From contig JAIQFG010000027.1 of the NCBI GenBank assembly GCA_020073375.1, positions 1 through 64,000 on the forward strand: a DNA stretch of 64,000 bases, written 5' to 3'. Numbering within the stretch: the stretch's first letter is position 1; each line of letters opens with the position of its first letter. The stretch comes from Terriglobia bacterium (lineage in GTDB: Bacteria; Acidobacteriota; Terriglobia; Acidiferrales; UBA7541). This document shows, one piece after another, positions 8,595 to 17,172 of this stretch. The notes below the pieces were generated by a model. That model made no database searches, was not told the origin of the DNA, and saw nothing but the letters and a program-made list of their open reading frames with translations. The position numbers and the translations under genes were made by a program.

Positions 8595-9143
8595 ATGTCG
8601 CGCATTGGAAGAAAACCGATAGCCGTGCCCGCGGGCGTGAAGATTCAGATCGCGCCGAGCGCGGTGGAAGTGCAGGGGCCCAAGGGCAAGTTGAAGATCA
8701 ATCTGCCGCGTGGCATCACCATCGAGCAGAAGGGTGCGGAATTGCACGCCATCCGTCAGTCGGACGATCACGCCGCGCTGCACGGCCTGGCGCGGGCGCT
8801 GGTCGCAAACGCGGTCACGGGCGTGACCACCGGCTTCAAGAAGGACATGGACATTGTCGGCGTGGGATACCGCGCCGAACTCAAGGGCAAAGTGGTCAGC
8901 TTCGCGCTCGGCTATTCGCATCCGGTCGAGTTTGCGATTCCCGAGGGGATTCAGATCACGGTCGAAAAGCAGACGCGCATGACCGTTTCGGGCGCCGATC
9001 GCGGGCAGGTCGGCCAGGTCTGCGCGAACATTCGCGCGCTGCGTCCACCCGATCCGTACAAGCAAAAGGGAATTCGCATCACCGGCGAGCGGCTGAAGAA
9101 GAAGGCCGGAAAAGCGGGAGCCGCAGCCAAGCCGGGCGCGTAA
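8595..9143 (+). CDS. rplF: 50S ribosomal protein L6
   Basis: L6 lies near the GTPase-associated centre. The 182-residue product starts [17 protein letters not shown] and has the two-fold L6 repeat, the loop [22 protein letters not shown] (abbreviated in the family as GVGYRA), and the ending [24 protein letters not shown], cut here by an Ala/Gly tail. Normal length and position after rpsH. Confidence 0.97.
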   Translation: MSRIGRKPIAVPAGVKIQIAPSAVEVQGPKGKLKINLPRGITIEQKGAELHAIRQSDDHAALHGLARALVANAVTGVTTGFKKDMDIVGVGYRAELKGKVVSFALGYSHPVEFAIPEGIQITVEKQTRMTVSGADRGQVGQVCANIRALRPPDPYKQKGIRITGERLKKKAGKAGAAAKPGA

Positions 9144-9154
9144 ACGAGGATTTT

Positions 9155-9207
9155 GGCTCTCAAGAGAGCCTGGGAATTTTCGGGTGCGGGCTCAGTTTGG
9201 AGCCCGC
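9155..9207 (+). repeat. Two hairpins upstream of rplR (hairpin family copy 2)
   Basis: A simple hairpin GGCTCTC-AA-GAGAGCC (9155-9170) is followed by the family hairpin GCGGGCTC (9186-9193), loop AGTTTG, GAGCCCGC (9200-9207). The second sits six bases before the AAGGAGA ribosome-binding site of rplR. Its upstream flank CGGGT is shared with the other copies. Confidence 0.8.
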
Positions 9208-9225
9208 ATATTTAAGGAGAGCATC

Positions 9226-9606
9226 GTGGCAACCGTACCGGTACGAAAATTATCGCGGGACCTGCATCGCCGGCGCATTCACCTGCGCGTGCGCACGCGC
9301 GTGAACGGAACGCCCGAGCGGCCGCGCCTGTGCGTGTACCGCTCGAACGGGAACATTTACGCCCAGGTGATCGACGACCGCAGCGGGCGCACGCTGGTTT
9401 CGGCCAGCTCAATCGACAAGGAAACCCGCAAGGAACTGAAGGGCGGAAACAACGTGGCGGCCGCAAAAATGATCGGCAAGAAAATCGCCGAGCGAGCGCG
9501 CGCCGCGGGCATCGAACTGGTAGTGTTTGACCGCGGCGGGTACATGTACCACGGCCGTGTGGAAGCCCTGGCCGCAGCGGCCCGGGAAGCGGGGTTGAAA
9601 TTCTAA
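9226..9606 (+). CDS. rplR: 50S ribosomal protein L18 (GTG start)
   Basis: L18 binds 5S rRNA with L5. I start it at GTG 9226, directly behind TAAGGAGAGCATC; the frame is open further upstream but that part is the hairpin repeat. The 126-residue product has [41 protein letters not shown] and the ending [19 protein letters not shown], all typical. Normal length for the family. Confidence 0.96.
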   Translation: MATVPVRKLSRDLHRRRIHLRVRTRVNGTPERPRLCVYRSNGNIYAQVIDDRSGRTLVSASSIDKETRKELKGGNNVAAAKMIGKKIAERARAAGIELVVFDRGGYMYHGRVEALAAAAREAGLKF

Positions 9607-9607
9607 C

Positions 9608-9634
9608 GGGTGCGGGCTGTAGTTACAGCCTGCC
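9608..9634 (+). repeat. Hairpin upstream of rpsE (hairpin family copy 3)
   Basis: GCGGGCTGTA (9612-9621), loop GT, TACAGCCTGC (9624-9633) form a 10-bp stem with one G-U wobble, preceded by CGGGT. Compared with copies 2 and 4 both arms have changed together (CTC/GAG to CTGTA/TACAG), so pairing is kept although the bases differ. Confidence 0.75.
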
Positions 9635-9645
9635 ATAAAAAACTT

Positions 9646-10182
9646 ATGTCCAAACACATTCTCAGGGAAACACTGGCGGTCCGGCGCAACCTCAACGTCA
9701 ACGCTAATAGCTTGAAGGACCAGGTTGTGGCCATCCAGCGCGTGACCAAGGTCGTCAAGGGCGGCAAGAACCTCAGCTTTTCCGCCCTGGTTGTCGTGGG
9801 CGATCAAGCCGGGCACGCCGGATTCGGCATGGGCAAGGCGCGCGAAGTGCCCATGGCCATCCGCAAGGCCATCGAGCAGGCCAAGAAAAATCTGATCCAC
9901 CTGAATTTGAAGGGCACCACGATCCCGCACCAGGTCCTGGGTCTTTACGGTTCCGGGCAGGTGCTGCTGAAGCCCGCGCCAGACGGCACCGGTATCATCG
10001 CCGGAGGCCCGGTGCGCGCGGTGATGGAAGTGGCGGGCATCTCGAACGTGCTCACGAAGTCGATCGGCACGTCCAACCCGCACAACGTGATCAAGGCCAC
10101 GTTCGATGCGCTGCTGCGGCTGAAGGACGTTGCCAAGGTCGCCGAGCTGCGGTCGAAGACGGTGGAGGAACTCGGGCGCTAA
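9646..10182 (+). CDS. rpsE: 30S ribosomal protein S5
   Basis: S5 acts in decoding fidelity and mRNA helicase activity at the entry channel. The ATG at 9646 gives 178 residues. The double-stranded-RNA-binding-like N-domain is seen as [20 protein letters not shown] with [21 protein letters not shown], and the C-domain as [19 protein letters not shown] and [19 protein letters not shown] (family ending). No clear Shine-Dalgarno stands before the ATG (CATAAAAAACTT), which is unusual here. Confidence 0.96.
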   Translation: MSKHILRETLAVRRNLNVNANSLKDQVVAIQRVTKVVKGGKNLSFSALVVVGDQAGHAGFGMGKAREVPMAIRKAIEQAKKNLIHLNLKGTTIPHQVLGLYGSGQVLLKPAPDGTGIIAGGPVRAVMEVAGISNVLTKSIGTSNPHNVIKATFDALLRLKDVAKVAELRSKTVEELGR

Positions 10183-10201
10183 CGCGCCAGGGATAACATT
10201 T

Positions 10202-10402
10202 ATGGCGAAGAAACCATCGGGAACTTTGAAAATCAAGTGGGTGGTCAGTTTTATCGCCTGCCCCCAGGACATGCGGGAAACGATTCGCGGCCTTGGTTTT
10301 CGCCGCATGCAGCAAGTGGTCGTGCGGGAAGACACCCCGTCGATCCGCGGCATGATTCATAAGGTGCGGCACCTGGTCACGGTCGAGGAATACAACGCGT
10401 AG
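10202..10402 (+). CDS. rpmD: 50S ribosomal protein L30
   Basis: L30 is a small 50S protein. The 66-residue product starts at ATG 10202 and reads KIKWVVSFIACPQDMRETIRG with LGFRRMQQVVVREDTPSIRGM and IHKVRHLVTVEE, the normal L30 pattern. The frame is open upstream inside rpsE, but the ATG at 10202 gives the family length. Confidence 0.95.
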   Translation: MAKKPSGTLKIKWVVSFIACPQDMRETIRGLGFRRMQQVVVREDTPSIRGMIHKVRHLVTVEEYNA

Positions 10403-10434
10403 CAAGCGCGCATTAATCAGGGATTGAGGACACC

Positions 10435-10884
10435 ATGGCAGTGAATTTATCTAATCTGAAGCCGGCGCGCGGATCGCGGCACCGCAAGGTGCGCGTGGGA
10501 CGCGGCATCGGCTCCAAGCTCGGCCGCACGTCGGGCAAGGGCAACAAGGGGCAGAAATCGCGCAAGGGTTATTCGCGCAAGCCGGGGTTTGAGGGCGGCC
10601 AGATGCCGCTGCGCCGCCGCATGCCCAAGCGCGGCTTTCACAATCCGACGCACAGCGAGTACGCCGTGGTGAACGTCGAAACGCTCGGCGCCTTTGCGGC
10701 CGGCGAGACGGTCACGCCAGAACTGCTGATTGCGGCCGGCTTCATCCGCCAGGTTCGCGCCCAGATCAAAGTTCTCGGAGACGGCGAACTGAAAACCGCG
10801 CTCACCGTGCGCGCCCACAAGTTCAGCAAATCGGCCGAGGAGAAAATCACCAAGGCCGGAGGCAAGGTCGAGATTTTGCCATGA
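10435..10884 (+). CDS. rplO: 50S ribosomal protein L15
   Basis: L15 is a late-assembling 50S protein. The 149-residue product has the Gly/Arg-rich N-terminal arm NLKPARGSRHRKVRVGRGIG and GKGNKGQKSRKGYSRKPGFEGGQ (shortened), followed by PLRRRMPKRGFHNP and the C-terminal VRAHKFSKSAEEKITKAGG. Its stop overlaps the secY start (ATGA), so SecY synthesis is coupled to L15. Confidence 0.97.
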   Translation: MAVNLSNLKPARGSRHRKVRVGRGIGSKLGRTSGKGNKGQKSRKGYSRKPGFEGGQMPLRRRMPKRGFHNPTHSEYAVVNVETLGAFAAGETVTPELLIAAGFIRQVRAQIKVLGDGELKTALTVRAHKFSKSAEEKITKAGGKVEILP

Positions 10885-12290
10885 ACCAGTTCTTTGAAGC
10901 GTTCGCCAACATGTTCCGGATTCCGGACCTGCGCAAGCGGCTGCTGTTCACGCTTGCCATGCTGGCGGTGTACCGCCTCGGCGCGTTCCTGCCCACTCCG
11001 GGCATCAATACGGACGTACTGTCGCAGTTCTTTTCGCAGAATCAGGGCTCGGTTCTGGGCGTCATCGACCTGTTCAGCGGCGGCAATTTCCGCCGCCTCA
11101 CGATTTTCGCGCTGGGCATCATGCCGTACATCACGGCGTCGATCATCCTGCAACTAATGACCGTCGTGTGGCCCTACCTGGAACGCCTGCAAAAAGAGGG
11201 TGAACTCGGCCGGCGGAAAATCACGCAGTACACGCGCTACCTGACGATCCTGCTGAGCGTGGTGCAATCGCTTTCGATCGCGGTGACCCTGGAAAAGACC
11301 GGCGGGCCGAATAACCAGGCGCTGGTTTACAATCCCGGCATCGCTTTCGTGCTGATGACCATCCTGACGCTGACCACGGGCTCGGCGTTCATCATGTGGC
11401 TGGGCGAACAGATTACCGAGCGCGGCGTGGGCAACGGCATGTCGCTGATCATTTTTGCCGGCATCGTGGTTGGCCTGCCGCGGGCCGTCGCGGACATGTA
11501 CGACAAGGTCAAGACCGCGCAGTGGGGTCCGTTCACCGGCCTGGCCATGATCCTGATGCTGGCCATGATGATAGGCGTGATCGGCGTCATCGTCTTCGTC
11601 GAGGGCGGGCAACGGCGCATCCCGGTGCAATACGCCAAGCGCGTGATGGGCCGGAAAATGATGGGCGGGCAGATGACCTACCTGCCGCTGCGCGTGAATT
11701 CGGGCGGAGTAATCCCGCCGATTTTTGCCAGCTCGCTGCTCACGTTCCCGGGCACAATCAATTTGTTTCTGGGCAAAAAATTCAAGGTAGTCGACTGGCT
11801 GGCCACGAACCTGGCATGGGGCGAGCCCTGGTACATCCTGGTTTACATCACGCTGATTGTGGTGTTCGCGTTTTTCTACGTGGGAATTGTTTTCAATCCC
11901 ACCGAGCTTGCGGACAACATGCGCAAGTACGGCGGGTTCATCCCGGGAATTCGCCCGGGGCGCAACACGTCCGAGCACATTGACCGCGTGCTGCGGCGCC
12001 TCACGTTTGTCGGCGGAGTTTATCTGGCCGCGGTTTGCCTGCTTCCTGAATGGCTCATGGCTGGTATTCACCTGCAGCATTTGCCGATGGTGGGCACCTG
12101 GTTTGACAACCACATGTGGCGGTTCGTGCTGGAAGGCTTGAAAGTTAACTTTTATTTTGGCGGCACGTCCCTGCTGATCGTCGTTGGCGTAGCCATGGAC
12201 ACGGTGCAGCAGATCGAGGCCCAGCTCGTGATGCGGAATTACGAAGGTTTCGTTAAGAAGGGAAAACTGCGTGGCCGCCGTTACGGCTGA
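10881..12290 (+). CDS. secY: Protein translocase channel subunit SecY
   Basis: SecY is the membrane channel of the Sec translocon. The 469-residue protein shows the family's N-terminus (FANMFRIPDLRKRLLFTLAML), the plug-region serine-rich segment after LFSGGNFRRLTIFALGIMP, ASIILQLMTVVWP, and the cytosolic loop IRPGRNTSEHID with the conserved arginine. About ten hydrophobic segments can be counted. Length is slightly above E. coli. It overlaps rplO at its start and adk at its end. Confidence 0.97.
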   Translation: MNQFFEAFANMFRIPDLRKRLLFTLAMLAVYRLGAFLPTPGINTDVLSQFFSQNQGSVLGVIDLFSGGNFRRLTIFALGIMPYITASIILQLMTVVWPYLERLQKEGELGRRKITQYTRYLTILLSVVQSLSIAVTLEKTGGPNNQALVYNPGIAFVLMTILTLTTGSAFIMWLGEQITERGVGNGMSLIIFAGIVVGLPRAVADMYDKVKTAQWGPFTGLAMILMLAMMIGVIGVIVFVEGGQRRIPVQYAKRVMGRKMMGGQMTYLPLRVNSGGVIPPIFASSLLTFPGTINLFLGKKFKVVDWLATNLAWGEPWYILVYITLIVVFAFFYVGIVFNPTELADNMRKYGGFIPGIRPGRNTSEHIDRVLRRLTFVGGVYLAAVCLLPEWLMAGIHLQHLPMVGTWFDNHMWRFVLEGLKVNFYFGGTSLLIVVGVAMDTVQQIEAQLVMRNYEGFVKKGKLRGRRYG

Positions 12291-12984
12291 TCGGAGCAGC
12301 GTAGGCGCTATTCCTCAACTGGGTCACGCGGTGATCTTGCTGGGTCCTCCTGGAGCCGGCAAGGGCACGCAGGCCCAGCGCATTGCGGCGAGGTATCATC
12401 TGCCGCACCTGTCGACCGGGGACATGTTTCGCGACCACATCCGGCGCGAAACCGAACTTGGGAAGCGAGCCAAGCCCCTGATGGAGCGCGGCGAGCTGGT
12501 TCCCGACGACCTGGTTCTGAGCATGGTCGAGGAGCGCATCGCGCAGCCGGATTGCCGGAACGGATTTGTGTTTGACGGGTTTCCGCGCACGCTGGCGCAG
12601 GCGGGCGACCTGGAACGGATTTGCCAGAAGCAGAAGTTCGGCTGTACCTTTGTGTTGCACATGGTGGTCGAGCCCACGCTGCTGATGCGGCGGCTGACCG
12701 GGCGAAGAATCTGCAAGGCCGGCGGGCACATCTATAATATTTACGACCGCCCGCCCAAGCGCGAAGGCATCTGCGACCAGGACGGCAGCGAACTGATTCA
12801 CCGCCCGGACGACACCGAGGGCGTGATCAGCGAACGGCTTCACGCGTACGAGGTGCAGACGCGGCCGCTTGTGGAATATTACACGGTGCGCAAACTGCTG
12901 AGTCCGGTGGATGCCATGGCCCAGGCGGACGACGTCACCGCAAGCATCGCCAGGATTTTGGACGGAGCGCAGATACCCAGATGA
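12271..12984 (+). CDS. adk: Adenylate kinase (GTG start inside secY)
   Basis: Adenylate kinase interconverts ATP+AMP and 2 ADP. The P-loop is LLGPPGAGKGTQ at about residues 23-34, with LSTGDMFRDHI and the GFPRTLAQA NMP-binding motif downstream. I chose the GTG at 12271 because GAAGGG lies just before it; it overlaps secY by 20 bases and gives 237 residues. A GTG at 12331 would give the classic length but has no ribosome site. The LID resembles the zinc-bearing type but is degenerate: one Cys of the first pair is Gly (CKAG), and the second pair is CDQD. Confidence 0.95.
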   Translation: MAAVTADRSSVGAIPQLGHAVILLGPPGAGKGTQAQRIAARYHLPHLSTGDMFRDHIRRETELGKRAKPLMERGELVPDDLVLSMVEERIAQPDCRNGFVFDGFPRTLAQAGDLERICQKQKFGCTFVLHMVVEPTLLMRRLTGRRICKAGGHIYNIYDRPPKREGICDQDGSELIHRPDDTEGVISERLHAYEVQTRPLVEYYTVRKLLSPVDAMAQADDVTASIARILDGAQIPR

Positions 12985-13757
12985 TCGTTTGCAAGTCACA
13001 GGCGGAACTTGAAAAAATGCACCATGCCGGCCTGATCCTCTGGGAAGTGCTGAACGAATTACGCGGCATGGTCAAGCCCGGGGTCACGACCAAGGATTTG
13101 GACGAGTATGCCGAGCGGCGCACGGCGGAACTGAAGGCGCGGCCCGCGTTCAAGAACTACCGGGGATATCCGGCGACCCTGTGCACGTCGATCAATTCGG
13201 AAGTGGTGCACGGGATTCCGTCGAGGTCGCGGCGGCTGGAAGAAGGCGACATCATTTCGCTGGATTTCGGCGTCGAGTATGACGGGTATTATGCGGACGC
13301 GGCGGTCACCGTGCCCGTGGGGCGGATTACTCCCGAACTGCAGAAGCTTTTGCAGGTGACGCGCGAGTCGCTGGACCAGGCCATCGAGAAGGTCCGCGTC
13401 GGCAACCGGCTGTCGGATATTTCCGCGGCCGTTCAGAACTGGGCCGAGCGCAAGAACGGCTACTCGGTGGTGCGCGATCTTTGCGGCCACGGCATCGGAA
13501 CCCACATTCATGAAGAGCCGAATGTGCTGAATTACGGCGAACCCGGCCGCGGCCCGCGCTTGCAGGAGGGCATGGTCTTCGCCATTGAGCCGATGGTTAA
13601 CATCGGCGGACCCGAGGTGAAAGTGCTCGACGACGATTGGACGGCAGTGACGACCGACGGCACAAAATCCGCTCATTTTGAGCATACCGTGGCGGTCACC
13701 GCGAACGGTCCGTGGATTCTGACGCGTCCCCGCGAAATGCAGGGACCATCTTGGTAG
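12981..13757 (+). CDS. map: Methionine aminopeptidase, type I
   Basis: This metalloprotease removes the initiator Met from nascent proteins. The 258-residue product has the five metal ligands of the pita-bread fold: Asp in [18 protein letters not shown] (two positions), His in [13 protein letters not shown], Glu in FAIEPM and Glu in FEHTVAV. It lacks the N-terminal zinc-finger extension, so it is the simple type Ia form. It overlaps adk by four bases (ATGA), the usual secY-adk-map arrangement. Confidence 0.96.
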   Translation: MIVCKSQAELEKMHHAGLILWEVLNELRGMVKPGVTTKDLDEYAERRTAELKARPAFKNYRGYPATLCTSINSEVVHGIPSRSRRLEEGDIISLDFGVEYDGYYADAAVTVPVGRITPELQKLLQVTRESLDQAIEKVRVGNRLSDISAAVQNWAERKNGYSVVRDLCGHGIGTHIHEEPNVLNYGEPGRGPRLQEGMVFAIEPMVNIGGPEVKVLDDDWTAVTTDGTKSAHFEHTVAVTANGPWILTRPREMQGPSW

Positions 13758-13774
13758 GCGGCGCGAGAGGGCAT

Positions 13775-14038
13775 ATGGGCAAGCCACCGGAACCGGAAAA
13801 GCGCAAGGCGGACGCTTCCAATCCCAAGGAAGACGCCATCGAAGTGATGGCGACGGTGATTGAACCTCTGCCCAACGCGATGTTCCGGGTCGAGCTCGAA
13901 AACAAGCACCGCGTGCTCGCGCACATTTCCGGAAAGATGCGCAAGAATTTCATCCGCATCCTGGCCGGAGACAAAGTCGCGGTGGAGCTTTCGCCCTACG
14001 ACCTGACGCGCGGACGGATTGTGTATCGCTATAAATAG
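13775..14038 (+). CDS. infA: Translation initiation factor IF-1 with N-terminal lead
   Basis: IF-1 occupies the ribosomal A site during initiation. The OB-fold core starts at about residue 19 ([19 protein letters not shown]) and continues [39 protein letters not shown] and [10 protein letters not shown]. The ATG at 13775, with GAGAGGG upstream, gives 87 residues; the first 18 ([18 protein letters not shown]) are an extra charged lead not found in the 72-residue E. coli protein. If the lead is not translated no good alternative start is seen. Confidence 0.94.
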   Translation: MGKPPEPEKRKADASNPKEDAIEVMATVIEPLPNAMFRVELENKHRVLAHISGKMRKNFIRILAGDKVAVELSPYDLTRGRIVYRYK

Positions 14039-14044
14039 GTGAGT

Positions 14045-14072
14045 CGGGTGCGGGCTCTACTTGGAGCCCGCC
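14045..14072 (+). repeat. Hairpin upstream of rpmJ (hairpin family copy 4)
   Basis: GCGGGCTC (14050-14057), loop TACTTG, GAGCCCGC (14064-14071) preceded by GTCGGGT. This is the consensus form of the family. It stands between the infA stop and the rpmJ ribosome site (ATGAGGAGTT). Confidence 0.85.
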
Positions 14073-14095
14073 GGAATGAAGATGAGGAGTTGGAA

Positions 14096-14209
14096 ATGAA
14101 AGTCCGGGCATCGGTAAAGAAAATTTGTGATAAGTGCAAGGTCATCCACCGGCGCGGCGTGGTGCGCGTGATTTGCACCAATCCGAAGCACAAGCAGCGC
14201 CAGGGATAA
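14096..14209 (+). CDS. rpmJ: 50S ribosomal protein L36
   Basis: This 37-residue zinc-ribbon protein of the 50S subunit has the ligands C-x2-C...C-x4-H in [19 protein letters not shown] followed by PKHKQRQG. It begins [10 protein letters not shown], the canonical start, behind the Shine-Dalgarno GAGGAG. All four zinc ligands are present (the C+ form). Confidence 0.97.
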   Translation: MKVRASVKKICDKCKVIHRRGVVRVICTNPKHKQRQG

Positions 14210-14227
14210 GTTTGGTGTAGCTGAACG

Positions 14228-14316
14228 CGGCCCCATCGGGGCTCGCCAGAGAGTCGGGTGCGGGCTCTACTTGGAGCCCGCCAGAGAGTCGGGTGCGGGC
14301 TCTACTTGGAGCCCGC
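14228..14316 (+). repeat. Hairpin plus two tandem 35-bp hairpin units upstream of rpsM (copies 5 and 6)
   Basis: A different hairpin, GCCCCATCGGGGC (about 14230-14242), is followed by two head-to-tail 35-bp units. Each unit carries GCGGGCTC-TACTTG-GAGCCCGC (14260-14281 and 14295-14316) and the flank CAGAGAGTCGGGT. The two units are almost identical, so the duplication is recent. The array ends just before the rpsM ribosome site (AGTAAGGAG). Confidence 0.88.
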
Positions 14317-14335
14317 AAGAGAGTAAGGAGCACGC

Positions 14336-14722
14336 ATGGCACGTATTGCTGGAGTGGATCTTCCGCCGCAGAAGCGCATCTGGGTCGGCCTCACGTCGAT
14401 CTATGGAATCGGGCAGCCCCGCGCCCGCTCGCTATGCACCAAGGCGGACGTGGAATACACCAAAAAGATCAAGGACCTGACCGAGGAAGAGATCAACCGG
14501 CTTCGCCAGGCGATCGAATCCGAGGGGCGCGTGGAAGGCGATCTCCGCAAGGAGATCCAGATGAACATCCGCCGCCTGATCGAAATTCAGTGCTACCGCG
14601 GGCTGCGCCACCGGCGCAACCTGCCCGTTCGCGGCCAGCGCACGCACACCAACGCGCGCACCCGCAAGGGCCCGCGCAAGGGCGCGGTGGCTGCGAAGAA
14701 GAAGGTTGCGGCGCGCAAGTAG
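14336..14722 (+). CDS. rpsM: 30S ribosomal protein S13
   Basis: S13 bridges the 30S head to the 50S subunit. The 128-residue product starts [21 protein letters not shown]-like and has [13 protein letters not shown], the helix-hairpin region, and the rRNA-binding [20 protein letters not shown] with TRKGPRKG at the end. It is first gene of the alpha-operon part and follows the tandem hairpin array. Confidence 0.97.
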   Translation: MARIAGVDLPPQKRIWVGLTSIYGIGQPRARSLCTKADVEYTKKIKDLTEEEINRLRQAIESEGRVEGDLRKEIQMNIRRLIEIQCYRGLRHRRNLPVRGQRTHTNARTRKGPRKGAVAAKKKVAARK

Positions 14723-14801
14723 CCGGCCGCTGAATCGGATTTGCGAATCGTCAAGATGGACGAGCGGGCTCGATCGGGAGTCCACCTGAAAGGGAATTGA
14801 C

Positions 14802-15242
14802 TTGGCAAAAGAACAGGCAGTAGACGCGACAAAGGCGCCGGAAAAAACATCCAAGCGCAAGAAGGAATTCAAGAAGAAGCGGGAGAAGCGCGTGGTCCCG
14901 CACGGCGTGGCGCACATCCAGGCCACGTTCAACAACACGATCATCACCATCTGCGGCCCGGACGGCCGCACGGTGTCGTGGTCGTCGGCCGGGTCGATCG
15001 GCTTCAAGGGCTCGCGCAAGGGAACGCCGTATGCAGCGCAGCAGGCTTCGGGAACGGCGGCGGGCGTGGCGCGCGACCAGTACGGGATGAAGTCCATCGA
15101 AGTGCGCATTAAGGGGCCGGGTTCGGGCCGCGAGTCGGCCGTGCGCGCCTTGGCTTCCTCCGGGCTGCACATTGTGCACATCAAGGACGTCACGCCGATT
15201 CCGCACAACGGCTGCCGCCCACCCAAGCGCCGGCGTGTTTGA
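14802..15242 (+). CDS. rpsK: 30S ribosomal protein S11 (TTG start)
   Basis: S11 lies on the 30S platform beside the mRNA exit. The 146-residue product has a Lys-rich lead ([16 protein letters not shown]) of about 30 residues, then [57 protein letters not shown] and the ending [18 protein letters not shown]. Start is TTG at 14802 behind AAAGGGAATT. Confidence 0.97.
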   Translation: MAKEQAVDATKAPEKTSKRKKEFKKKREKRVVPHGVAHIQATFNNTIITICGPDGRTVSWSSAGSIGFKGSRKGTPYAAQQASGTAAGVARDQYGMKSIEVRIKGPGSGRESAVRALASSGLHIVHIKDVTPIPHNGCRPPKRRRV

Positions 15243-15296
15243 TTTGGAATTAACGGATTTTCGCAGCATGAATCGGGATTCGAGCAGCAAGAGGAT

Positions 15297-15355
15297 CGGG
15301 TGCAGGCTCTACTTTTACACTGAACACTTCAAGTGAAGTGTGGAGCCGGCGGTTA
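15297..15355 (+). repeat. Hairpin upstream of rpsD split by a second hairpin (hairpin family copy 7)
   Basis: The family hairpin reads GCAGGCTCT-ACTT, but before its right arm GGAGCC-GGCGG a 27-base stretch is inserted. That stretch holds its own perfect stem ACACTTCA (15324-15331), AG, TGAAGTGT (15334-15341). The right arm of the outer hairpin has decayed. The rpsD ribosome site AAAAAGGAGAT follows directly. Confidence 0.75.
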
Positions 15356-15371
15356 AAAAGGAGATACGAAT

Positions 15372-16007
15372 TTGGCACGTCATCGAGAAGCGGTTTGCCG
15401 GCTCTGCCGACGCGAAGGGCAGAAGCTGTTCCTGAAAGGCTTGCGCTGTTTCACCGAGAAGTGCGCGATTGAAAAGCGCAACTTCGTTCCGGGGCAGCAC
15501 GGCCAGTCGCGCCGCGTGAAGAAGCTGGCCGGGTACGGCCTGCAACTTCGCGAAAAACAAAAAGTGAAGCGCACCTACGGATTGCTGGAGCGGCAGTTCC
15601 GCAACTACGTCGAAAAGTCGGAGCGCGCGCAGGGCCCCACGGGCGAAAACCTCATCGTGATGCTCGAGCGGCGGCTGGACAACGCAGTGTGGCGCTCGGG
15701 ATTCGCCAGCTCGCGTTCGCAGGCGCGCCAGATTGTGCTGCACGGCCACGTGCTGATCAACGGGAAGAAGGTGAACATCCCTTCCTACCTGGTTGGCGTC
15801 GGCGAGGAAATTTCGCTCAAGGGAAAAATGCACGAGAACACCATGGTCCTGGAGGCGCGCAACGTGGCGCAGAGCCAGAACGCCGTGCCCTGGCTCGAAA
15901 TCGACCGCGAAACGTTCAAGGCCAAGGTCGTCGCTCTGCCCAAGCGCGAAAACGTGCAGACGCCGCCCATCACCGAGCAGCTCATCGTCGAGCTGTACTC
16001 GAAGTAG
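15372..16007 (+). CDS. rpsD: 30S ribosomal protein S4, zinc-binding form (TTG start)
   Basis: S4 nucleates 30S assembly and often represses the alpha operon. The 211-residue product keeps the N-terminal zinc site: CRLCRREG and, further on, CFTEKC. The S4 RNA-binding domain follows at about residues 98-160 (RRLDNAVWRSGFASSRSQAR, LHGHVLINGKKVNIPSYLV). TTG at 15372 is preceded by AAGGAGAT and restores the canonical MARHRE start. Confidence 0.97.
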   Translation: MARHREAVCRLCRREGQKLFLKGLRCFTEKCAIEKRNFVPGQHGQSRRVKKLAGYGLQLREKQKVKRTYGLLERQFRNYVEKSERAQGPTGENLIVMLERRLDNAVWRSGFASSRSQARQIVLHGHVLINGKKVNIPSYLVGVGEEISLKGKMHENTMVLEARNVAQSQNAVPWLEIDRETFKAKVVALPKRENVQTPPITEQLIVELYSK

Positions 16008-16032
16008 CGCCCGGAAAATTCTCCGGCTGTTG

Positions 16033-16048
16033 ATTTCAAATTTGAAAT
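16033..16048. repeat. 16-bp perfect palindrome in rpsD-rpoA spacer
   Basis: ATTTCAAATTTGAAAT is a perfect palindrome, followed by another half (TTCAAATTTGG). It is AT-rich in a GC-rich operon. It could be a low-complexity repeat or a protein site; no promoter elements around it are convincing. Confidence 0.5.
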
Positions 16049-16124
16049 TTCAAATTTGGGATCTCAAACCGACTTCGGAAAAAGATTCGATGTCCCCGCA
16101 TCACGGGGAGGAAGGACTTGACAG

Positions 16125-17153
16125 ATGTGGAAAGGTTTTCAGAAACCAAAGCGTTTGGCGGCCGAACTCGAGTCGCTGACCGATAAGTTTGGAAAATTTT
16201 CCGCGCAGCCGTTTGAGCGCGGATGGGGCACCACCGTGGGCAATGCGCTTCGCCGGGCTCTTTTGAGCTCGATCGAGGGCGCGGCCATCACCGCCGTGAA
16301 AATCGAGGGCGTGCTGCACGAATTCTCCTCGATTCCCGGCGTGGTGGAAGACGCCACGGACATTATTCTCAACCTGAAGCAGGTTCCGCTGAAGCTCAAC
16401 AACGACCAGGCCAAGACGATCGTCATCAACGTCGAGAATCCCGGCGTCGTGACCTCCGCCATGATCGAGGAAGACGCCGATTTCGCGGTCCTCGACAAGA
16501 CCGTCTACATCGCCACGGTCAACGAGGGCGGCAAACTGCAGCTGGAAATGCGCGTGAAGAACGGCCGCGGGTACGTGTCCGCCGACCGCAACTTCGATGA
16601 AGATCTGCCCATTGGCTACATCCCCGTGGATTCGGTTCACTCTCCGGTGCGCAAGGTGAACTACGCGGTGGAAGCGGCCCGCCTCGGACAGATGACCGAT
16701 TACGAAAAGCTGGCTCTGGAAGTCTGGACCAACGGCGCGATCACGCCGCAGGACGCCATCGGCCTGGCCTCGAAGCTCGTGAAAGATCACATGAGCATCT
16801 TCATCAACTTCGAGGAACAGCCCGAGATGGTCGAGGAGTCCGTGGAATCCTATAATGACCCGCGCGTCGAGCACCTGGACCGCTCGGTCGAGGAACTCGA
16901 ACTATCCGTGCGCTCCTACAACTGCCTGAAGAACGCCAACATCCAGTCCATCCGCGAGCTGGTGCAGAAGAGCGAGAACGAAATGCTGAAGACGAAAAAC
17001 TTCGGCCGCAAGTCGCTCAACGAAATCAAGGAAATCCTGCACAAGATGGGCCTGAGCCTGGGCATGAAGTTCGATGAGCACGGCCGCATCATCTGGCCGC
17101 CGCTGCCCAGCCAGACCGCGCCGCCTTCGCCGGAGGAAACCGCGGGCTTGTAA
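16125..17153 (+). CDS. rpoA: DNA-directed RNA polymerase alpha subunit
   Basis: Alpha nucleates RNA polymerase assembly and its C-terminal domain contacts UP elements and activators. The 342-residue product starts [14 protein letters not shown] and has an NTD (about 1-230) with [21 protein letters not shown]-type core, [20 protein letters not shown] and the dimerisation part. The CTD (about 255-325) shows [19 protein letters not shown] and [20 protein letters not shown] Pro-rich tail ([11 protein letters not shown]) ends it. Confidence 0.98.
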   Translation: MWKGFQKPKRLAAELESLTDKFGKFSAQPFERGWGTTVGNALRRALLSSIEGAAITAVKIEGVLHEFSSIPGVVEDATDIILNLKQVPLKLNNDQAKTIVINVENPGVVTSAMIEEDADFAVLDKTVYIATVNEGGKLQLEMRVKNGRGYVSADRNFDEDLPIGYIPVDSVHSPVRKVNYAVEAARLGQMTDYEKLALEVWTNGAITPQDAIGLASKLVKDHMSIFINFEEQPEMVEESVESYNDPRVEHLDRSVEELELSVRSYNCLKNANIQSIRELVQKSENEMLKTKNFGRKSLNEIKEILHKMGLSLGMKFDEHGRIIWPPLPSQTAPPSPEETAGL

Positions 17154-17172
17154 TCGCCCCCGGGACCCACTT

